A DNA stretch of 64,000 nucleotides from Bosea beijingensis (GTDB lineage: Bacteria; Pseudomonadota; Alphaproteobacteria; Rhizobiales; Beijerinckiaceae), in contig NZ_CP132359.1 of the NCBI RefSeq assembly GCF_030758975.1, positions 2,452,782-2,516,781 on the forward strand. The letters are read 5' to 3'. Below, piece by piece: positions 36,766 to 47,111 of this stretch (within the stretch, counting starts at the first letter, position 1; the number at the start of each line of letters is the position of its first letter). The notes under the pieces were generated by a model, which saw only the letters and a program-made list of their open reading frames with translations, ran no database searches and was not told where the DNA came from. A program made the position numbers and the translations under genes.

Positions 36766-39587
36766 CCGATACCAAGAACCCGGGCGACAAGACACTCTCC
36801 GTCAACCCGCCCAAGACCCTGTCGCTGAAGCGGCCTGTCGAGCAGAGCACTGTTCGCCAGAGCTTCTCGCATGGGCGCACGAAGCAGGTCGTCGTCGAGG
36901 TCAAGCGCCGCGCCGCCGGGCATGAGGTCAAGGAGCCCGTCGCGCCGCGTGCGCCGCAGGCCCCGGCTCCGCAGGCGACCCCGCCGCGGCCGGCCGCTCC
37001 GCAGCCGGCCCAGCGCCCTGCCGGCAGCATGCTGCTGCGCACCCTCTCCGACGAGGAGAAGGACGCCCGTCAGCGCGCCCTGTCGGAAGCTCGCAGCAGC
37101 GAGGCCGAGGCCCGCCGCATCGCCGAGGACGAGGCGCGCCAGCGCGCCGCGGCCGTCGAGCGCGAGCGCCAGGAGCGCGAAGCCGCGGCCGCCCGTCAGC
37201 GGCAGGAGGAAGAGCGCCGCCGTCAGGAAGACGACCAGAAGCGCCGTGTCGAGATGGCTGCGCGCCAGCGCGACGAGCAGCCGGCCCGCCCGGCAGCCCC
37301 GCCGCCGCAGGCTCGTGAGGCCGCCCCTGCGCCCCAGGCCCCGGCTCCGCAGCCGACCCAGTATTACGGCCGTCCGGCCCCGTCCGGCCCGCGCGAGTTC
37401 ACCTCGCGCCCGCCGATGCGCGACACCGGCGCCCGCCCGCCGCGTCTCGACGGCCGTCCGCCGCGCTCCGATTCGCCGCGCCCGCCGCGTCTCGACACGA
37501 CGGCTCCGTCCGAGCCGGCCGTCGTGCGCCCGGCCCGTCAGGCCCCGTCTTCCAGCGGTGCGCCGCGCAATCGCTCGGACGATGTCGATGTGAAGGCCGC
37601 CTTCCGTCGTCCCGGCCTGAGCGCCGGCGCCGGCCGTGGCCCGGCTCCCGCCGCGCCGAAGACGCCGAAGACCACCAACGACAAGCCGCGCGGTCGCCTG
37701 ACGCTATCGACCGCGACCGGGAGCGATGACGAGCGCACGCGTTCGGTCGCCTCGTTCCGCCGGCGCGTGCAGCGCATGACCGGCCATCGCGCGTCGGATG
37801 CTCAGAAAGAGCGCGTGATGCGCGAGGTGATCATCCCCGAGACGATCACCATCCAGGAACTCGCGAACCGCATGACGGAGCGCGGCGTCGACGTCATCCG
37901 CCTGCTGATGAAGCAGGGCGCGATGCACAAGATCACCGACGTGATCGATGCCGACACCGCCCAGCTCATCGCCGAGGAAATGGGCCATACCGTCAAGCGT
38001 GTCGCCGAGTCGGACGTCGAGGAAGGCCTGTTCGATACGCCGGACACCGACGAGACCCTGGAGTCGCGGCCGGCGGTCGTGACCATCATGGGCCATGTCG
38101 ACCACGGCAAGACCTCGCTGCTCGACGCCATTCGCAAGACCAAGGTCGTCACCGGCGAAGCCGGTGGCATCACCCAGCATATCGGCGCCTATCAGGTGAC
38201 GACGCCGCTGGGCAGCCAGGTGACCTTCATCGACACGCCCGGTCACGCTGCCTTCACGGCGATGCGCGCCCGCGGTGCCAAGGTGACGGACGTGGTCGTG
38301 CTGGTCGTGGCGGCCGATGACGGCGTCATGCCGCAGACGGCCGAGGCGATCCATCACGCCAAGGCGGCCGGCGTGCCGCTGATCGTGGCGATCAACAAGG
38401 TCGACAAGTCCGACGCCAATCCGGATCGCGTCCGCGCCGAACTGCTCCAGTACGAGATCCAGGTCGAGACGCTGGGCGGCGAGACGCTCGAAGTCGAGGT
38501 GTCCGCCAAGACCGGCCACAACCTCGACAAGCTGCTCGAGGCGATCTCGCTGCAGGCCGAACTGCTCGATCTCAAGGCCAACCCGGATCGCGCCGCCGAA
38601 GGCACGGTCATCGAGGCCAAACTCGATCGTGGCCGCGGTCCGGTCGCGACCGTTCTCGTCCAGCGCGGCACGCTGCGCACCGGCGACATCGTCGTGGCGG
38701 GCGCCGAATGGGGCCGCGTCCGCGCCCTGATCGCCGATACCGGCGCGCAGGTGAAGGAGGCTCCGCCCTCCATGCCGGTCGAGGTGCTCGGCTTCAACGG
38801 CACGCCCGAGGCCGGTGACCGCGTCGCGGTCGTCGAGTCCGAGGCCCGCGCCCGCGAGATCACCGATTACCGCGAGCGTCAGCGTCGCGACCGCCTCGCC
38901 GCCCGCGGCGCGGCTTCGGGCGCCGGCCGCTCGCTCGCCGAGATGATGCGCGAGCTCAAGGAAGGCGCCGGCCGCAAGGAATTCCCGCTCGTCGTCAAGG
39001 GCGACGTGCAGGGCTCCGTGGAAGCCATCGTCGGAGCGCTCGAGAAGGTCGGCAACGAGGAGGTCCGCGCTCGCGTGCTCTCGTCGGGTGTCGGCGCCAT
39101 CACCGAGTCGGATGTCACCCTTGCCCAGGCTTCGGGCGCGGTGGTCGTCGGTTTCAACGTCCGCGCCCACAAGGAAGCGCGCGAGGCGGCCGACCGGGCC
39201 GGCGTCGAGATCCGCTACTACAACATCATCTATAACCTCATGGATGACGTGAAGGATGCGATGTCGGGCCTGCTGGCGCCGACCCTGCGCGAGACCATGC
39301 TCGGCAACGCGACGATCCTCGAGATCTTCAACGTCTCGAAGGTCGGCAAGATTGCCGGCTGCCGCGTCACCGACGGCACGATCGAGCGCGGCGCCAATGT
39401 CCGCCTGATCCGCGACAACGTCGTGGTTCACGAGGGCAAGCTCGGCCAGCTCAAGCGCTTCAAGGACGATGCCAAGGAAGTCGTGGCCGGCCAGGAATGC
39501 GGCATGGCCTTCGAGAACTACCAGGACATGCGCGCCGGCGACGTGATCGAGTGCTATCGCGTCGAAGAGATCAAGCGCAGCCTCTGA
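36762..39587 (+). CDS. infB: Translation initiation factor IF-2
   Basis: A 941-residue protein. A short N-terminal domain is followed by a long Pro/Ala/Arg/Glu-rich low-complexity region (about residues 50-330). The IF2_N domain follows ([33 protein letters not shown]), then the G domain (GHVDHGKT at 444-451, [13 protein letters not shown]), and domains II-IV to the C-terminus. It brings initiator tRNA to the 30S subunit in a GTP-dependent way. The start overlaps the ylxR stop. Confidence 0.97.
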   Translation: MTDTKNPGDKTLSVNPPKTLSLKRPVEQSTVRQSFSHGRTKQVVVEVKRRAAGHEVKEPVAPRAPQAPAPQATPPRPAAPQPAQRPAGSMLLRTLSDEEKDARQRALSEARSSEAEARRIAEDEARQRAAAVERERQEREAAAARQRQEEERRRQEDDQKRRVEMAARQRDEQPARPAAPPPQAREAAPAPQAPAPQPTQYYGRPAPSGPREFTSRPPMRDTGARPPRLDGRPPRSDSPRPPRLDTTAPSEPAVVRPARQAPSSSGAPRNRSDDVDVKAAFRRPGLSAGAGRGPAPAAPKTPKTTNDKPRGRLTLSTATGSDDERTRSVASFRRRVQRMTGHRASDAQKERVMREVIIPETITIQELANRMTERGVDVIRLLMKQGAMHKITDVIDADTAQLIAEEMGHTVKRVAESDVEEGLFDTPDTDETLESRPAVVTIMGHVDHGKTSLLDAIRKTKVVTGEAGGITQHIGAYQVTTPLGSQVTFIDTPGHAAFTAMRARGAKVTDVVVLVVAADDGVMPQTAEAIHHAKAAGVPLIVAINKVDKSDANPDRVRAELLQYEIQVETLGGETLEVEVSAKTGHNLDKLLEAISLQAELLDLKANPDRAAEGTVIEAKLDRGRGPVATVLVQRGTLRTGDIVVAGAEWGRVRALIADTGAQVKEAPPSMPVEVLGFNGTPEAGDRVAVVESEARAREITDYRERQRRDRLAARGAASGAGRSLAEMMRELKEGAGRKEFPLVVKGDVQGSVEAIVGALEKVGNEEVRARVLSSGVGAITESDVTLAQASGAVVVGFNVRAHKEAREAADRAGVEIRYYNIIYNLMDDVKDAMSGLLAPTLRETMLGNATILEIFNVSKVGKIAGCRVTDGTIERGANVRLIRDNVVVHEGKLGQLKRFKDDAKEVVAGQECGMAFENYQDMRAGDVIECYRVEEIKRSL

Positions 39588-39606
39588 GGCTGCGCTTCCT
39601 GAAACA

Positions 39607-39701
39607 GCGCGTCATGGCCGGGCCCTGGGGTCCGGCCATCTCGTGACGAGAAGAGCGAGTCCAGCGCCTCATCTTTGAAGAGACGGCGGGCCTGGCCCGC
39701 C
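39607..39701 (+). other. Two hairpins between infB and rbfA
   Basis: The first has arms ATGGCCGG and CCGGCCAT around GCCCTGGGGT (within about 39613-39639). The second is a compact GGCGGGCC-T-GGCCCGCC (39685-39701). Neither is followed by a T tract. They lie in the 154-base gap inside an otherwise tight operon and could be mRNA processing or stability elements. Confidence 0.45.
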
Positions 39702-39741
39702 GGGACGTTTGGTCCGGTCCGATCCCGGAGAAACGAGAACC

Positions 39742-40182
39742 ATGGCTAAACCTGCAAAACCCTCAGGCCCGTCCCAGCGGCAATTGCGCGTCGGCGAGCT
39801 GATCCGCCATGCGCTGGCCGAAATGCTCGCGCGCGGCGACATCCATGACGACGTGCTGGCGAAGCATGTCGTGACCGTGCCTGAGGTGCGCCTCTCGCCG
39901 GATCTCAAGCTCGCGACCTGCTACATCATGCCGCTCGGCGGGCTGGACATCGCCCCCGTGCTCAAGGCGCTCGACGCCAACAAGCGCTATCTGCGTGGCG
40001 AGATCGCCCATCGCGTGAACCTGAAATACGCGCCGGACCTGCGCTTCCGCGCCGATGAGAGCTTCGCCGAGGCCGAGCGCATCGACGCGCTGCTCGACAC
40101 CGAAGCGGTGCGCCGCGACACCCAGGTCCAGCGCCTCAGGATCGACCAGGACCACGAAGACGACCGTGACGATGACCGCTGA
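39742..40182 (+). CDS. rbfA: Ribosome-binding factor A
   Basis: A 146-residue protein with the RbfA KH-type domain: [57 protein letters not shown] and [35 protein letters not shown]. The C-terminal tail is acidic/basic ([12 protein letters not shown]). It acts in 30S maturation and cold adaptation. Its 3' end overlaps the truB start by 11 bases. Confidence 0.95.
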   Translation: MAKPAKPSGPSQRQLRVGELIRHALAEMLARGDIHDDVLAKHVVTVPEVRLSPDLKLATCYIMPLGGLDIAPVLKALDANKRYLRGEIAHRVNLKYAPDLRFRADESFAEAERIDALLDTEAVRRDTQVQRLRIDQDHEDDRDDDR

Positions 40183-41113
40183 GAACGCCCCCGAAATCGC
40201 CCAGGACGCCGCGCCGGCGCCGCGCCCGAAGAAGCGCGACGTCCATGGCTGGGTCATCCTGGACAAGCCGATCGGCATGACCTCGACCCATGCGGTCAGC
40301 GTCGTGAAGCGCGCTTTCGGCGCCAAGAAGGCCGGCCATGCCGGCACGCTCGATCCGCTGGCCTCCGGCCTGCTGCCGATCGCGCTGGGCGAGGCGACGA
40401 AGACCGTTCCCTTCGTGATGGACGGCCGCAAGGCCTATCAGTTCACCGTTGCCTGGGGCACGCAGACCAATACCGACGACACCGAGGGCAGCGTCATCGC
40501 GACCTCGGACAAGCGCCCGGACGAGGCTGCGATCGCAGCTCTGCTGCCGCGCTTCACCGGCACAATCCTGCAGACGCCGCCCAAGTTCTCGGCGATCAAG
40601 ATTGCCGGCGAACGCGCCTATGACCTCGCCCGCGACGGCGAGGAGGTTGAGCTGGAGGCGCGGCCCGTCGAGATCGACGCGCTCCGCATCGTCAGCCATG
40701 ACGGCGCCACCACCACCTTCGAGGCCGAATGCGGCAAGGGCACCTATGTCCGTGCCATCGCTCGCGATCTCGGGCTCGCGCTCGGCTGCCTCGGCCATGT
40801 CGCGCATCTGCGCCGTACCCGCGTGGGTCCTTTCACGGTGGCGGAGGCCGCGAGTGTCGAGACCCTGCGCGAGAGCCCGGAGAGCGCGCTGACGGCCCTC
40901 CAGCCGGTCAAGGCGGCGTTGACGCTGATCCCGGAAATCGTGCTCCACCGCGACGCCGCCGCCCGTCTCAAGCGCGGCCAGAGCGCCTTGCTGCGTGGCG
41001 CCGGGGCTCCGATCGAGCTGGAGGCGGCTTACGCCACCTGCGCCGGCACGCTGGTCTCGACGGGCTCGGTCCAGAACGGCGAATTCGTCCCCCATCGCGT
41101 CTTCAATCTCTGA
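40172..41113 (+). CDS. truB: tRNA pseudouridine(55) synthase TruB
   Basis: A 313-residue protein. The catalytic aspartate is Asp61 in [16 protein letters not shown]. Other family segments are [45 protein letters not shown] and [35 protein letters not shown]. It makes pseudouridine 55 in tRNA. It is the last gene of the rimP-to-truB block; in many relatives rpsO and pnp follow, but not here. A GTG at 40166 is an alternative start. Confidence 0.96.
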   Translation: MTAENAPEIAQDAAPAPRPKKRDVHGWVILDKPIGMTSTHAVSVVKRAFGAKKAGHAGTLDPLASGLLPIALGEATKTVPFVMDGRKAYQFTVAWGTQTNTDDTEGSVIATSDKRPDEAAIAALLPRFTGTILQTPPKFSAIKIAGERAYDLARDGEEVELEARPVEIDALRIVSHDGATTTFEAECGKGTYVRAIARDLGLALGCLGHVAHLRRTRVGPFTVAEAASVETLRESPESALTALQPVKAALTLIPEIVLHRDAAARLKRGQSALLRGAGAPIELEAAYATCAGTLVSTGSVQNGEFVPHRVFNL

Positions 41114-41119
41114 GGGCGG

Positions 41120-41581
41120 ATGGGCGAAAGCCGCAGGAAGCAACGGTTCGGGGGCCTTGCCCAGGATGGCAGGCTCCTGTTCTGGCGCATCGGCTGCGTT
41201 TTCGGCATCGCCGCCGTCATTCTGGCGACGGCCTGCTATTTCACCTACAGCCATAACCAGAAGCTGCTGGCGCGCGCCGAGCGCGCTGCCGGAACGGTGC
41301 TCGAACTCCGGCATGGCGGTGGGAACTCGACCTATCGCCCGGTCGTGAGCTTTCAGACGGCGCAGGGACAGGCCGTCACCTTCGTGGCGTCATGGGGGAC
41401 GAGTCCGCCGGCTTATAGCAGGGGCGACCGGGTGACCGTGCTCTATGACGCAGCGACGCCGGAAAAGGCCGAGATCGAGGGCTTCCTCTCCCTGTGGCTG
41501 GGAACCCTGATCCTCGCCGGCCTGACAACGGTCTTCGGGCTGCTCTCGGCGATCCTGATGATCGTGGCCAAGCGCGGCTGA
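41120..41581 (+). CDS. DUF3592-type membrane protein
   Basis: A 153-residue protein with two membrane helices (about 22-44 and 124-148) around a periplasmic/extracytoplasmic domain. Its AAGTVLELRHGGGNSTYRPVVSFQTAQGQAVTFVASWGTSPPAYSRGDRVTVLYDAATPEKAEI segment matches the DUF3592 pattern. The function is unknown. It begins seven bases after truB and converges on hemA with only six bases between the stops. Confidence 0.75.
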   Translation: MGESRRKQRFGGLAQDGRLLFWRIGCVFGIAAVILATACYFTYSHNQKLLARAERAAGTVLELRHGGGNSTYRPVVSFQTAQGQAVTFVASWGTSPPAYSRGDRVTVLYDAATPEKAEIEGFLSLWLGTLILAGLTTVFGLLSAILMIVAKRG

Positions 41582-41587
41582 GCGGCC

Positions 41588-42799
41588 TCAGGCCGCCCGC
41601 TTCAACCCGTCTCGCGCCCAGATCGCGCCGAGCGCCGCCACCAGTGCGTCAATATCGGCGTCGGAATGGAAGGGCGAGGGCGTGATCCGCAGCCGCTCCG
41701 TGCCGCGCGGCACGGTCGGGTAGTTGATCGGCTGGACATAGATGTCGAAGCGGGCGAGCAATTCGTCGCTGATCGCCTTGCAGGCCTGGGCATCGCCGAC
41801 CATCACCGGCACGATATGGCTGGGATTGGCCAGATGCGGGATGCCGGCAGCATCCAGCTTCGCCCGCAAGGCCGCGACGCGGTCCTGCTGACACTCGCGC
41901 TCAGTGGAGCTCTCCTTGAGATGCCGGATCGCCGCGATCGCGCCGGCCGCCACGGCGGGCGGCAGCGAGCTGGAGAAGATGAAGCCGGAGGCAAAGCTGC
42001 GGATGAAGTCGCAAAGCGCCGCCGAGCCGGTGATATAGCCGCCGATCACGCCATAGGATTTCGCCAGCGTACCCTGGATCAGGGTGAGTCGGTCGGTCAG
42101 GCTCTCGCGCTCCGAGATGCCGCCGCCGCGCGCGCCGTAGAGGCCGACGGCATGGACCTCGTCGATATAGGTCATCGCGCCGAATTCGTCGGCGATGTCG
42201 CAGAACTCCCGGACCGGCGCGATGTCGCCATCCATCGAATAGACCGACTCGAAGGCGATCAGCTTCGGCCTGTTCGGATCGAGCACCGCGAGCTTGCGGC
42301 GCAGGTCGGCCGGGTCGTTATGCGCGAAGATATGCTTCTCGGCCCGCGAATGCCGGATGCCCTCGATCATCGAGGCATGGTTCAGCCCGTCGGTCAGGAC
42401 GATGCAGCCGGGAATGCGCGCGGCCAGCGTCGAGAGCGAGGCCCAGTTCGAGACATAGCCGGAATTGAAGATCAGCGCGGCTTCCTTGCCGTGCAGGTCG
42501 GCGAGTTCGCGCTCCAGCAGGACATGGTAGTGGTTGGTGCCGCCGATATTGCGGGTGCCGCCGGCGCCGGCGCCGCTGCCATCGAGCGCCCTATGCATCG
42601 CGGCGAGCACCTTCGGATGCTGGCCCATGCCGAGATAGTCGTTCGAGCACCAGACGGTGACGTCGCGCGGGCCGCTTTCGCCATGATAGGTCGCGAGCGG
42701 GAAGCGGCCGGCCTGGCGTTCCAGATCGGCGAAGACGCGATAGCGGCCTTCGCTGCGCAATCCGTCGAGTTCCCGGCGGAAGAAGTTCTCGAAATCCAT
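41588..42799 (-). CDS. hemA: 5-aminolevulinate synthase
   Basis: A 403-residue PLP enzyme of the alpha-oxoamine synthase family, the usual length for alphaproteobacterial HemA. It opens [28 protein letters not shown]. It shows the ALAS-type [34 protein letters not shown] and [12 protein letters not shown] segments. The PLP lysine is Lys247 in [13 protein letters not shown]. It condenses glycine and succinyl-CoA in the first step of the C4 haem pathway. A strong AGGAGG site lies six bases before the start. Confidence 0.96.
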   Translation of the reverse strand: MDFENFFRRELDGLRSEGRYRVFADLERQAGRFPLATYHGESGPRDVTVWCSNDYLGMGQHPKVLAAMHRALDGSGAGAGGTRNIGGTNHYHVLLERELADLHGKEAALIFNSGYVSNWASLSTLAARIPGCIVLTDGLNHASMIEGIRHSRAEKHIFAHNDPADLRRKLAVLDPNRPKLIAFESVYSMDGDIAPVREFCDIADEFGAMTYIDEVHAVGLYGARGGGISERESLTDRLTLIQGTLAKSYGVIGGYITGSAALCDFIRSFASGFIFSSSLPPAVAAGAIAAIRHLKESSTERECQQDRVAALRAKLDAAGIPHLANPSHIVPVMVGDAQACKAISDELLARFDIYVQPINYPTVPRGTERLRITPSPFHSDADIDALVAALGAIWARDGLKRAA

Positions 42800-42880
42800 G
42801 GCCAGCCTCCTGCGGCGCGCCTCTCCTAGGCCCTTCGGGCCGGTTGCGGAATGGAGCGCGGTGTCGCGGCTGGAATTGTT

Positions 42881-44140
42881 CTACTTCGCCTGTTCGGCGA
42901 GCTCCAGAATCGTTTCGATGAGGACGCGAACGGCGATGCCGGCATCGGCCTCGGTCATGTTCTCCCGCGGGGAGTGGCTGATGCCCTTCTCGTTGCGCAC
43001 GAAGAGCATGGCGACGGGCGCTACCTGCGCGATCGCCATGGCGTCGTGCCCGGCGCCGGAAGGCAGGCGCCGGCCGGCGAGATTGCCGCCGCTGCGGGCG
43101 ATGCCCGCGGCGAAGGCATCCTGCAGCCTGGGCGCCATCGGCACGGCCGCGGCCCTGGCATAGGGGACGATCTCGAGGCCGACGCCGCGCCGTGCCGCGA
43201 TCTCGCCGAAGCGTTTGCGGATCTCCGCGTCCATCGCCGCAAGCGTTGCATCCTTCGGGGCGCGGAAATCGATGGTGAACTCGGCGGCGCCGGGGACGAC
43301 ATTGGTCGCGCCGGGGTCAGGGCGCAGCACGCCGACCGTGCCGACGGCGAGTTCATGCGCGCCGGCGATCTGCTCCAGCGCCAGCGCCATCTCGGCCGCG
43401 GCGGTCAACGCATCCTTGCGCAACGCCATCGGCACGGTGCCGGCATGGCCGGCCTCGCCGGTGATACGCACCTGCGCGCGGCTCTGCGCGTTGATGGCGG
43501 TGACGATGCCGACCGCTTCGTTCTCCGCTTCCAGCACCGGCCCCTGCTCGATATGCACTTCGAGATAGGCCTGGATCGAGCCGGGCTTGCGGGCCAGCGC
43601 CGGAATTCCGGCCGGATTGCCGCCGAAGGCCACCAGGGCCTCGCCGAGCTTTACGCCTTCGCTGTCGCGCGCCTCCAGCCAGGCCGGGTCATAGGCACCG
43701 GCCAGCGCCTCGGAGGTCGAGAGATGCGTGGGAAAGCGGACGTTCTCCTCGTCGCCGAAGCCGACCACCTCCAGCGGGAAGGGCAGGCTGATCCCGGCAT
43801 CGCGCAGGGCTTGGGCCGCCAGAATGCCGGCGACGACGCCGAGATTGCCGTCGAAGCGCCCGCCATCCTTCACCGTGTCGATATGCGAGCCGATCAGCAC
43901 GGCAGGCGCGCCCGGCACGCTGCCCTCGCGCCGGCCCTGTACCGAGCCGGCGGCATCGATGAAGGTGGTGAGCCCCGCGACTTCCATCGCGCCCTTGACC
44001 CATTCCGCCGCCTGCTTGTGCGCGGGCGAGAGATAGAGGCGCGTCAACTTGCCGGGCTCGTCGCTGAAGCGATTGAGGCCGGCAAGCGCGGCGAAGGCAC
44101 GGGCGCCGAGAACGGCGGCGGAAGGGAGCGTCTGCTTCAT
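42881..44140 (-). CDS. M20-family Zn-dependent hydrolase, allantoate amidohydrolase type
   Basis: A 419-residue protein of the same HyuC/AllC group as the protein at 9327-10556 but clearly diverged. Metal ligands lie in GSHIDTVKDGGRFDGNLGVV (His86, Asp97) and GFGDEENVRFP. The partner segment EAGHAGTVPMALRKDAL and the late GAGHDAMAI histidine are also present. The GDEENVRFP variant differs from the NEEGARF type of the other paralogue. It probably cleaves allantoate or an N-carbamoyl amino acid. It is the first gene on the minus strand before hemA, 81 bases apart. Confidence 0.87.
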   Translation of the reverse strand: MKQTLPSAAVLGARAFAALAGLNRFSDEPGKLTRLYLSPAHKQAAEWVKGAMEVAGLTTFIDAAGSVQGRREGSVPGAPAVLIGSHIDTVKDGGRFDGNLGVVAGILAAQALRDAGISLPFPLEVVGFGDEENVRFPTHLSTSEALAGAYDPAWLEARDSEGVKLGEALVAFGGNPAGIPALARKPGSIQAYLEVHIEQGPVLEAENEAVGIVTAINAQSRAQVRITGEAGHAGTVPMALRKDALTAAAEMALALEQIAGAHELAVGTVGVLRPDPGATNVVPGAAEFTIDFRAPKDATLAAMDAEIRKRFGEIAARRGVGLEIVPYARAAAVPMAPRLQDAFAAGIARSGGNLAGRRLPSGAGHDAMAIAQVAPVAMLFVRNEKGISHSPRENMTEADAGIAVRVLIETILELAEQAK

Positions 44141-44234
44141 GCCGCCAAGCTAGATCACGGTTCCGAAAACCGCGACGGGCAATTTCGCCAAGCAGCTTCT
44201 CCCCAGTGGCATTATCCGCCGCGCTCGTTCCGTC

Positions 44235-44981
44235 TCAGTAGGTTGCGCGGCCGCCGGACAGGTCGAAGACGCCGGCCGTGGTGAAGCTGTTTTCGGCCGA
44301 GGCCAGGAAGGCGACCATCGCGGCGACCTCGTCGGGCAGCAGGAAGCGCCCGCGCGGGATCTTCGCCAGCATGTAGCCGATATGCTCCTCGCTCATCTGG
44401 TCGAAGATGCGGGTGCGCGCCGCCGCCGGCGTGATGCAGTTCACCGCAATGTCCTTGTCGGCGAGCTCCTTGCCGAGCGATTTCGTCAGCGCGATCACCG
44501 CCGCTTTCGAGGCGGAATAGGCAGAGGCGTTGGGATTGCCCTCTTTGCCGGCGATCGACGCGACCAGGACGATGCGCCCGTAATTGCGCTTGACCATGCC
44601 GGGGATGACCGAGCGGCAGCAATGCAGCGTGCCGTCGACATTGAGCTTCATGACGCGGGCCCAGTCCTCCAGCGGATATTCCCAGGTCTTGTGATTGGGC
44701 CCGGCGATGCCGGCGCTGGTGACGAGGATGTCGATGCTGCCATGCTGGGCCTCCAGCGCGTCACTCGCCTTCTGGACGGCATCGGCATCGGTCACGTCGA
44801 CACCGACGCCGATCGCGCCATGGCCGATCTCGGCCGCAGCCTTGGCGGCGAGCGCGGCGTCGACATCCCAGATCGCGACGGTCGCGCCGCTCTGGGCGAA
44901 ACGTTCGGCGACGGCGCGGCCGATGCCTTGCGCCCCGCCGGTCACGATGGCGACGCGCTTCTTTAAATCGATTTGGTTCAT
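44235..44981 (-). CDS. Short-chain dehydrogenase/reductase (SDR)
   Basis: A 248-residue classical SDR. The nucleotide-binding motif is TGGAQGIG (residues 14-21). The catalytic set is Ser142, Tyr155 and Lys159 (YSASK). SAGIAGP replaces the usual NNAG. It probably oxidises or reduces a sugar acid or hydroxyacyl substrate; the FabG-like sequence does not define it. MNQIDLKKRVAIV at 44981 is the natural start. It lies 94 bases downstream of the M20 gene start on the same strand. Confidence 0.88.
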   Translation of the reverse strand: MNQIDLKKRVAIVTGGAQGIGRAVAERFAQSGATVAIWDVDAALAAKAAAEIGHGAIGVGVDVTDADAVQKASDALEAQHGSIDILVTSAGIAGPNHKTWEYPLEDWARVMKLNVDGTLHCCRSVIPGMVKRNYGRIVLVASIAGKEGNPNASAYSASKAAVIALTKSLGKELADKDIAVNCITPAAARTRIFDQMSEEHIGYMLAKIPRGRFLLPDEVAAMVAFLASAENSFTTAGVFDLSGGRATY

Positions 44982-45373
44982 GCCCAGCCCTCCCGAACGT
45001 CTCAAGCAAGTCACCCTAGCCGGCCGGGTCGGCACCGGCCAGAGGGCATCGCCGCTCCGAAGAAATGCGCAGGGCCGCCATGCGTTTCGTTAAGGATGAC
45101 TGCAAAAAAACCGGAACCCGCAGGCGCTCGTCGCGTGCCGGATCGGGGCGGTGCCGAGCGGGCCTGTATCGCTGCGGCACGGCGTCGGCCGGAGGGTGGC
45201 GCAGCCATCCGCGGGATCGTTCCGGTTCGGTACAACGCCTTGTTGCTGCAAGCGGATTGCCATTAACGCGGCTTCGCGGATCGCGGGAATAAGCCGTTCA
45301 CCTTTCAGCCGGCTTCGCCTTGACCCGGGGCCCGGAACGGCCAAGACAATCATGGCATTCGCACTGGGCTGCC
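44982..45373. other. Intergenic region between SDR gene and WecG-family gene
   Basis: A 392-base gap between divergent genes. It contains an A-rich patch near 45097-45112 (CTGCAAAAAAACC) and several short inverted G+C-rich stretches, but no convincing sigma70 pair, RNA gene or conserved small protein. It probably carries the promoter of the exopolysaccharide cluster. Confidence 0.4.
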
Positions 45374-46198
45374 ATGCCCCTGACCGAGGACGCCGTGCCT
45401 GCAACCGCCATCACGATCGCCAGCGAAGCCGGCAGCCGCAAGCGGCCGGGCTATGCCAAGCGCGATATCGGCGGCATCGGCATCGCCGTGATGGAGCGCG
45501 AGGCGGCGATCGCTGAGGTCACCGACGCGGTGCTGACGGGCGGCCATATGAAGCTCGCCTTCTGCAACGCCAATCTGGTGAACGTCGCGGCCGATAACGC
45601 CGCCCTGCAGCGCAGCCTCTCGACCTTCCTCGTGCTGGCCGACGGCATCGGCGTCGATCTCGGTAGCTGGATGCTCTACGGCAAGGCCTTCCCGGCCAAT
45701 CTCAACGGCACGGATTTCTTCCCGCGGCTCTTCGCGGCGGCCGGGCGGCCGATGCATGTCGCCCTGCTCGGCGGCCGGCCGGGCGTCGCGGATCGCGCCG
45801 TCGCCAATCTCAAGCAGCGCTATCCGACACATCAGTTCAGCGTCGTCTCGCACGGCTATTTCACCGCCGACGAGGAAACCGTCCTTCTCGGCAAGCTGAA
45901 GATCCAGCGCCCGGACCTGCTGCTGGTGGCGATGGGCAACCCGCTGCAGGAGCGCTTCATCGCCGACAAGCTCGGGTCGCAGCACTGCTCGGTCGCGGCC
46001 GGCGTCGGCGCGCTGTTCGATTTCTTCGCCGACGAGGTGCCGCGTGCGCCCGAGCTGGTGCGCCAGATCAGGCTCGAATGGGTCTATCGGCTTTGGCTCG
46101 AACCGCGCCGGCTCTGGCGCCGCTACGTGCTCGGAAATCCCGCTTTCCTCCTGCGCATGGCCCGGCAATATGCCATGGGCGGCCGACGGAGCGGGTGA
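45374..46198 (+). CDS. WecG/TagA/CpsF-family glycosyltransferase
   Basis: A 274-residue protein of the GT26 family. It shows the characteristic KLAFCNANLVNVAADNAALQRSLSTFLVLADGIGVDLGSWMLYGKAFPANLNGTDFFPRLF block. MHVALLGGRPGVADRAVANLKQRYP and DLLLVAMGNPLQERFI follow, and the amphipathic basic C-terminus (RLWLEPRRLWRRYVLGNPAFLLRMARQY) tethers it to the membrane. Such enzymes add ManNAcA, GlcA or similar sugars to lipid-linked intermediates. First gene of the exopolysaccharide-type cluster. Confidence 0.92.
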   Translation: MPLTEDAVPATAITIASEAGSRKRPGYAKRDIGGIGIAVMEREAAIAEVTDAVLTGGHMKLAFCNANLVNVAADNAALQRSLSTFLVLADGIGVDLGSWMLYGKAFPANLNGTDFFPRLFAAAGRPMHVALLGGRPGVADRAVANLKQRYPTHQFSVVSHGYFTADEETVLLGKLKIQRPDLLLVAMGNPLQERFIADKLGSQHCSVAAGVGALFDFFADEVPRAPELVRQIRLEWVYRLWLEPRRLWRRYVLGNPAFLLRMARQYAMGGRRSG

Positions 46199-46208
46199 GT
46201 TCGACCAA

Positions 46209-47111
46209 TTGAAGCAAACTTTTGCCCTGGCGACGCCGAGCTACAGGGGCGATATCGAGCGTTGCCGGCTGCTTTGCGCCAGCATTGATCGCTTCGTCAC
46301 CGGCCATGCCGTCCATTATCTCCTGGTCGAGGATCGCGACGTCCCGCTCTTCCGGGACCTTGAAGGCCCGCGCCGCCGCATCCTGCCGGAATCGCAATTG
46401 CTGCCGGGCTGGCTGAAGTCACGGCCTGATCCGCTGAGCTTCGGCAAGCGCCGCCTCTGGACCGGTATGCAGGCGCTGGTGCGCGGCATCCCGCCCTTGC
46501 GGGGCTGGCATGCCCAACAGCTCCGGAAATTCGCGGTGGCCAAGGCCGGCAGCGAGGACGTCATCCTCTTCGCCGATTCCGACATGCTGTTCGTGCGGCC
46601 CTTCGACCTGACCAGCCTGGCGGATGACGGCTCGATCCGGCTCTACCGCAAGCCCGACGCGATCACCGCCGAGATGTCCCGTCACATCCCCTGGTGCGAG
46701 CATGCCTGCGCGCTGCTCGGGCTCGATGCGCCCTCGTTTCCGAGCCCCGACTACATCAACAATCTGGTGAGCTGGCGCCGCGACCATGTGCTGGCCCTGC
46801 TCGACCATGTCGAGAGCGTCAGCGGGCGCGACTGGGTCACCGCGATCGCCCGCGACCGGCAGTTCTCGGAATACATGATCTACGGCTATTTCGTCGAACG
46901 CGTTCTCGGGCCCGATGCCGCCGGCCACTGGCCTGACGCGCGCGAGCTCTGCAAGGTCTACTGGTTCAGCGAAGATGTCGCCGGGATGGATCGGCTCGCC
47001 TCCTTCGAGGAGGTGCTGGAGCCCTGGCAGGTCGCCGTCGGCATCCAGTCCTTCATCGGCCAGCCGCTCGACCGCATCAGGGCGCTGTTCGAGCAGCAGG
47101 CCTCAGCGTGA
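46209..47111 (+). CDS. DUF6492-like putative glycosyltransferase
   Basis: An approximately 300-residue protein from TTG 46209 (KQTFALATPSYRGDIERCRLL). It resembles the DUF6492 group of GT-A-like proteins. The DXD-like ILFADSDMLFVRPFDL segment is the probable metal/sugar-nucleotide site. An in-frame ATG at 46170, overlapping the upstream gene by 29 bases, is the alternative start. It probably adds a sugar in the same polysaccharide pathway. Its last nine bases overlap the convergent flippase gene. Confidence 0.7.
   Translation: MKQTFALATPSYRGDIERCRLLCASIDRFVTGHAVHYLLVEDRDVPLFRDLEGPRRRILPESQLLPGWLKSRPDPLSFGKRRLWTGMQALVRGIPPLRGWHAQQLRKFAVAKAGSEDVILFADSDMLFVRPFDLTSLADDGSIRLYRKPDAITAEMSRHIPWCEHACALLGLDAPSFPSPDYINNLVSWRRDHVLALLDHVESVSGRDWVTAIARDRQFSEYMIYGYFVERVLGPDAAGHWPDARELCKVYWFSEDVAGMDRLASFEEVLEPWQVAVGIQSFIGQPLDRIRALFEQQASA

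Noticed and set aside
37704..39431. 575-codon minus-strand open frame opposite infB
   Set aside because: Same antisense effect; infB G-domain motifs are on the plus strand.
45065..45292. Small frames in the gap before the WecG-family gene
   Set aside because: Arg/Gly-rich translations typical of random high-G+C sequence; no ribosome site or family likeness.
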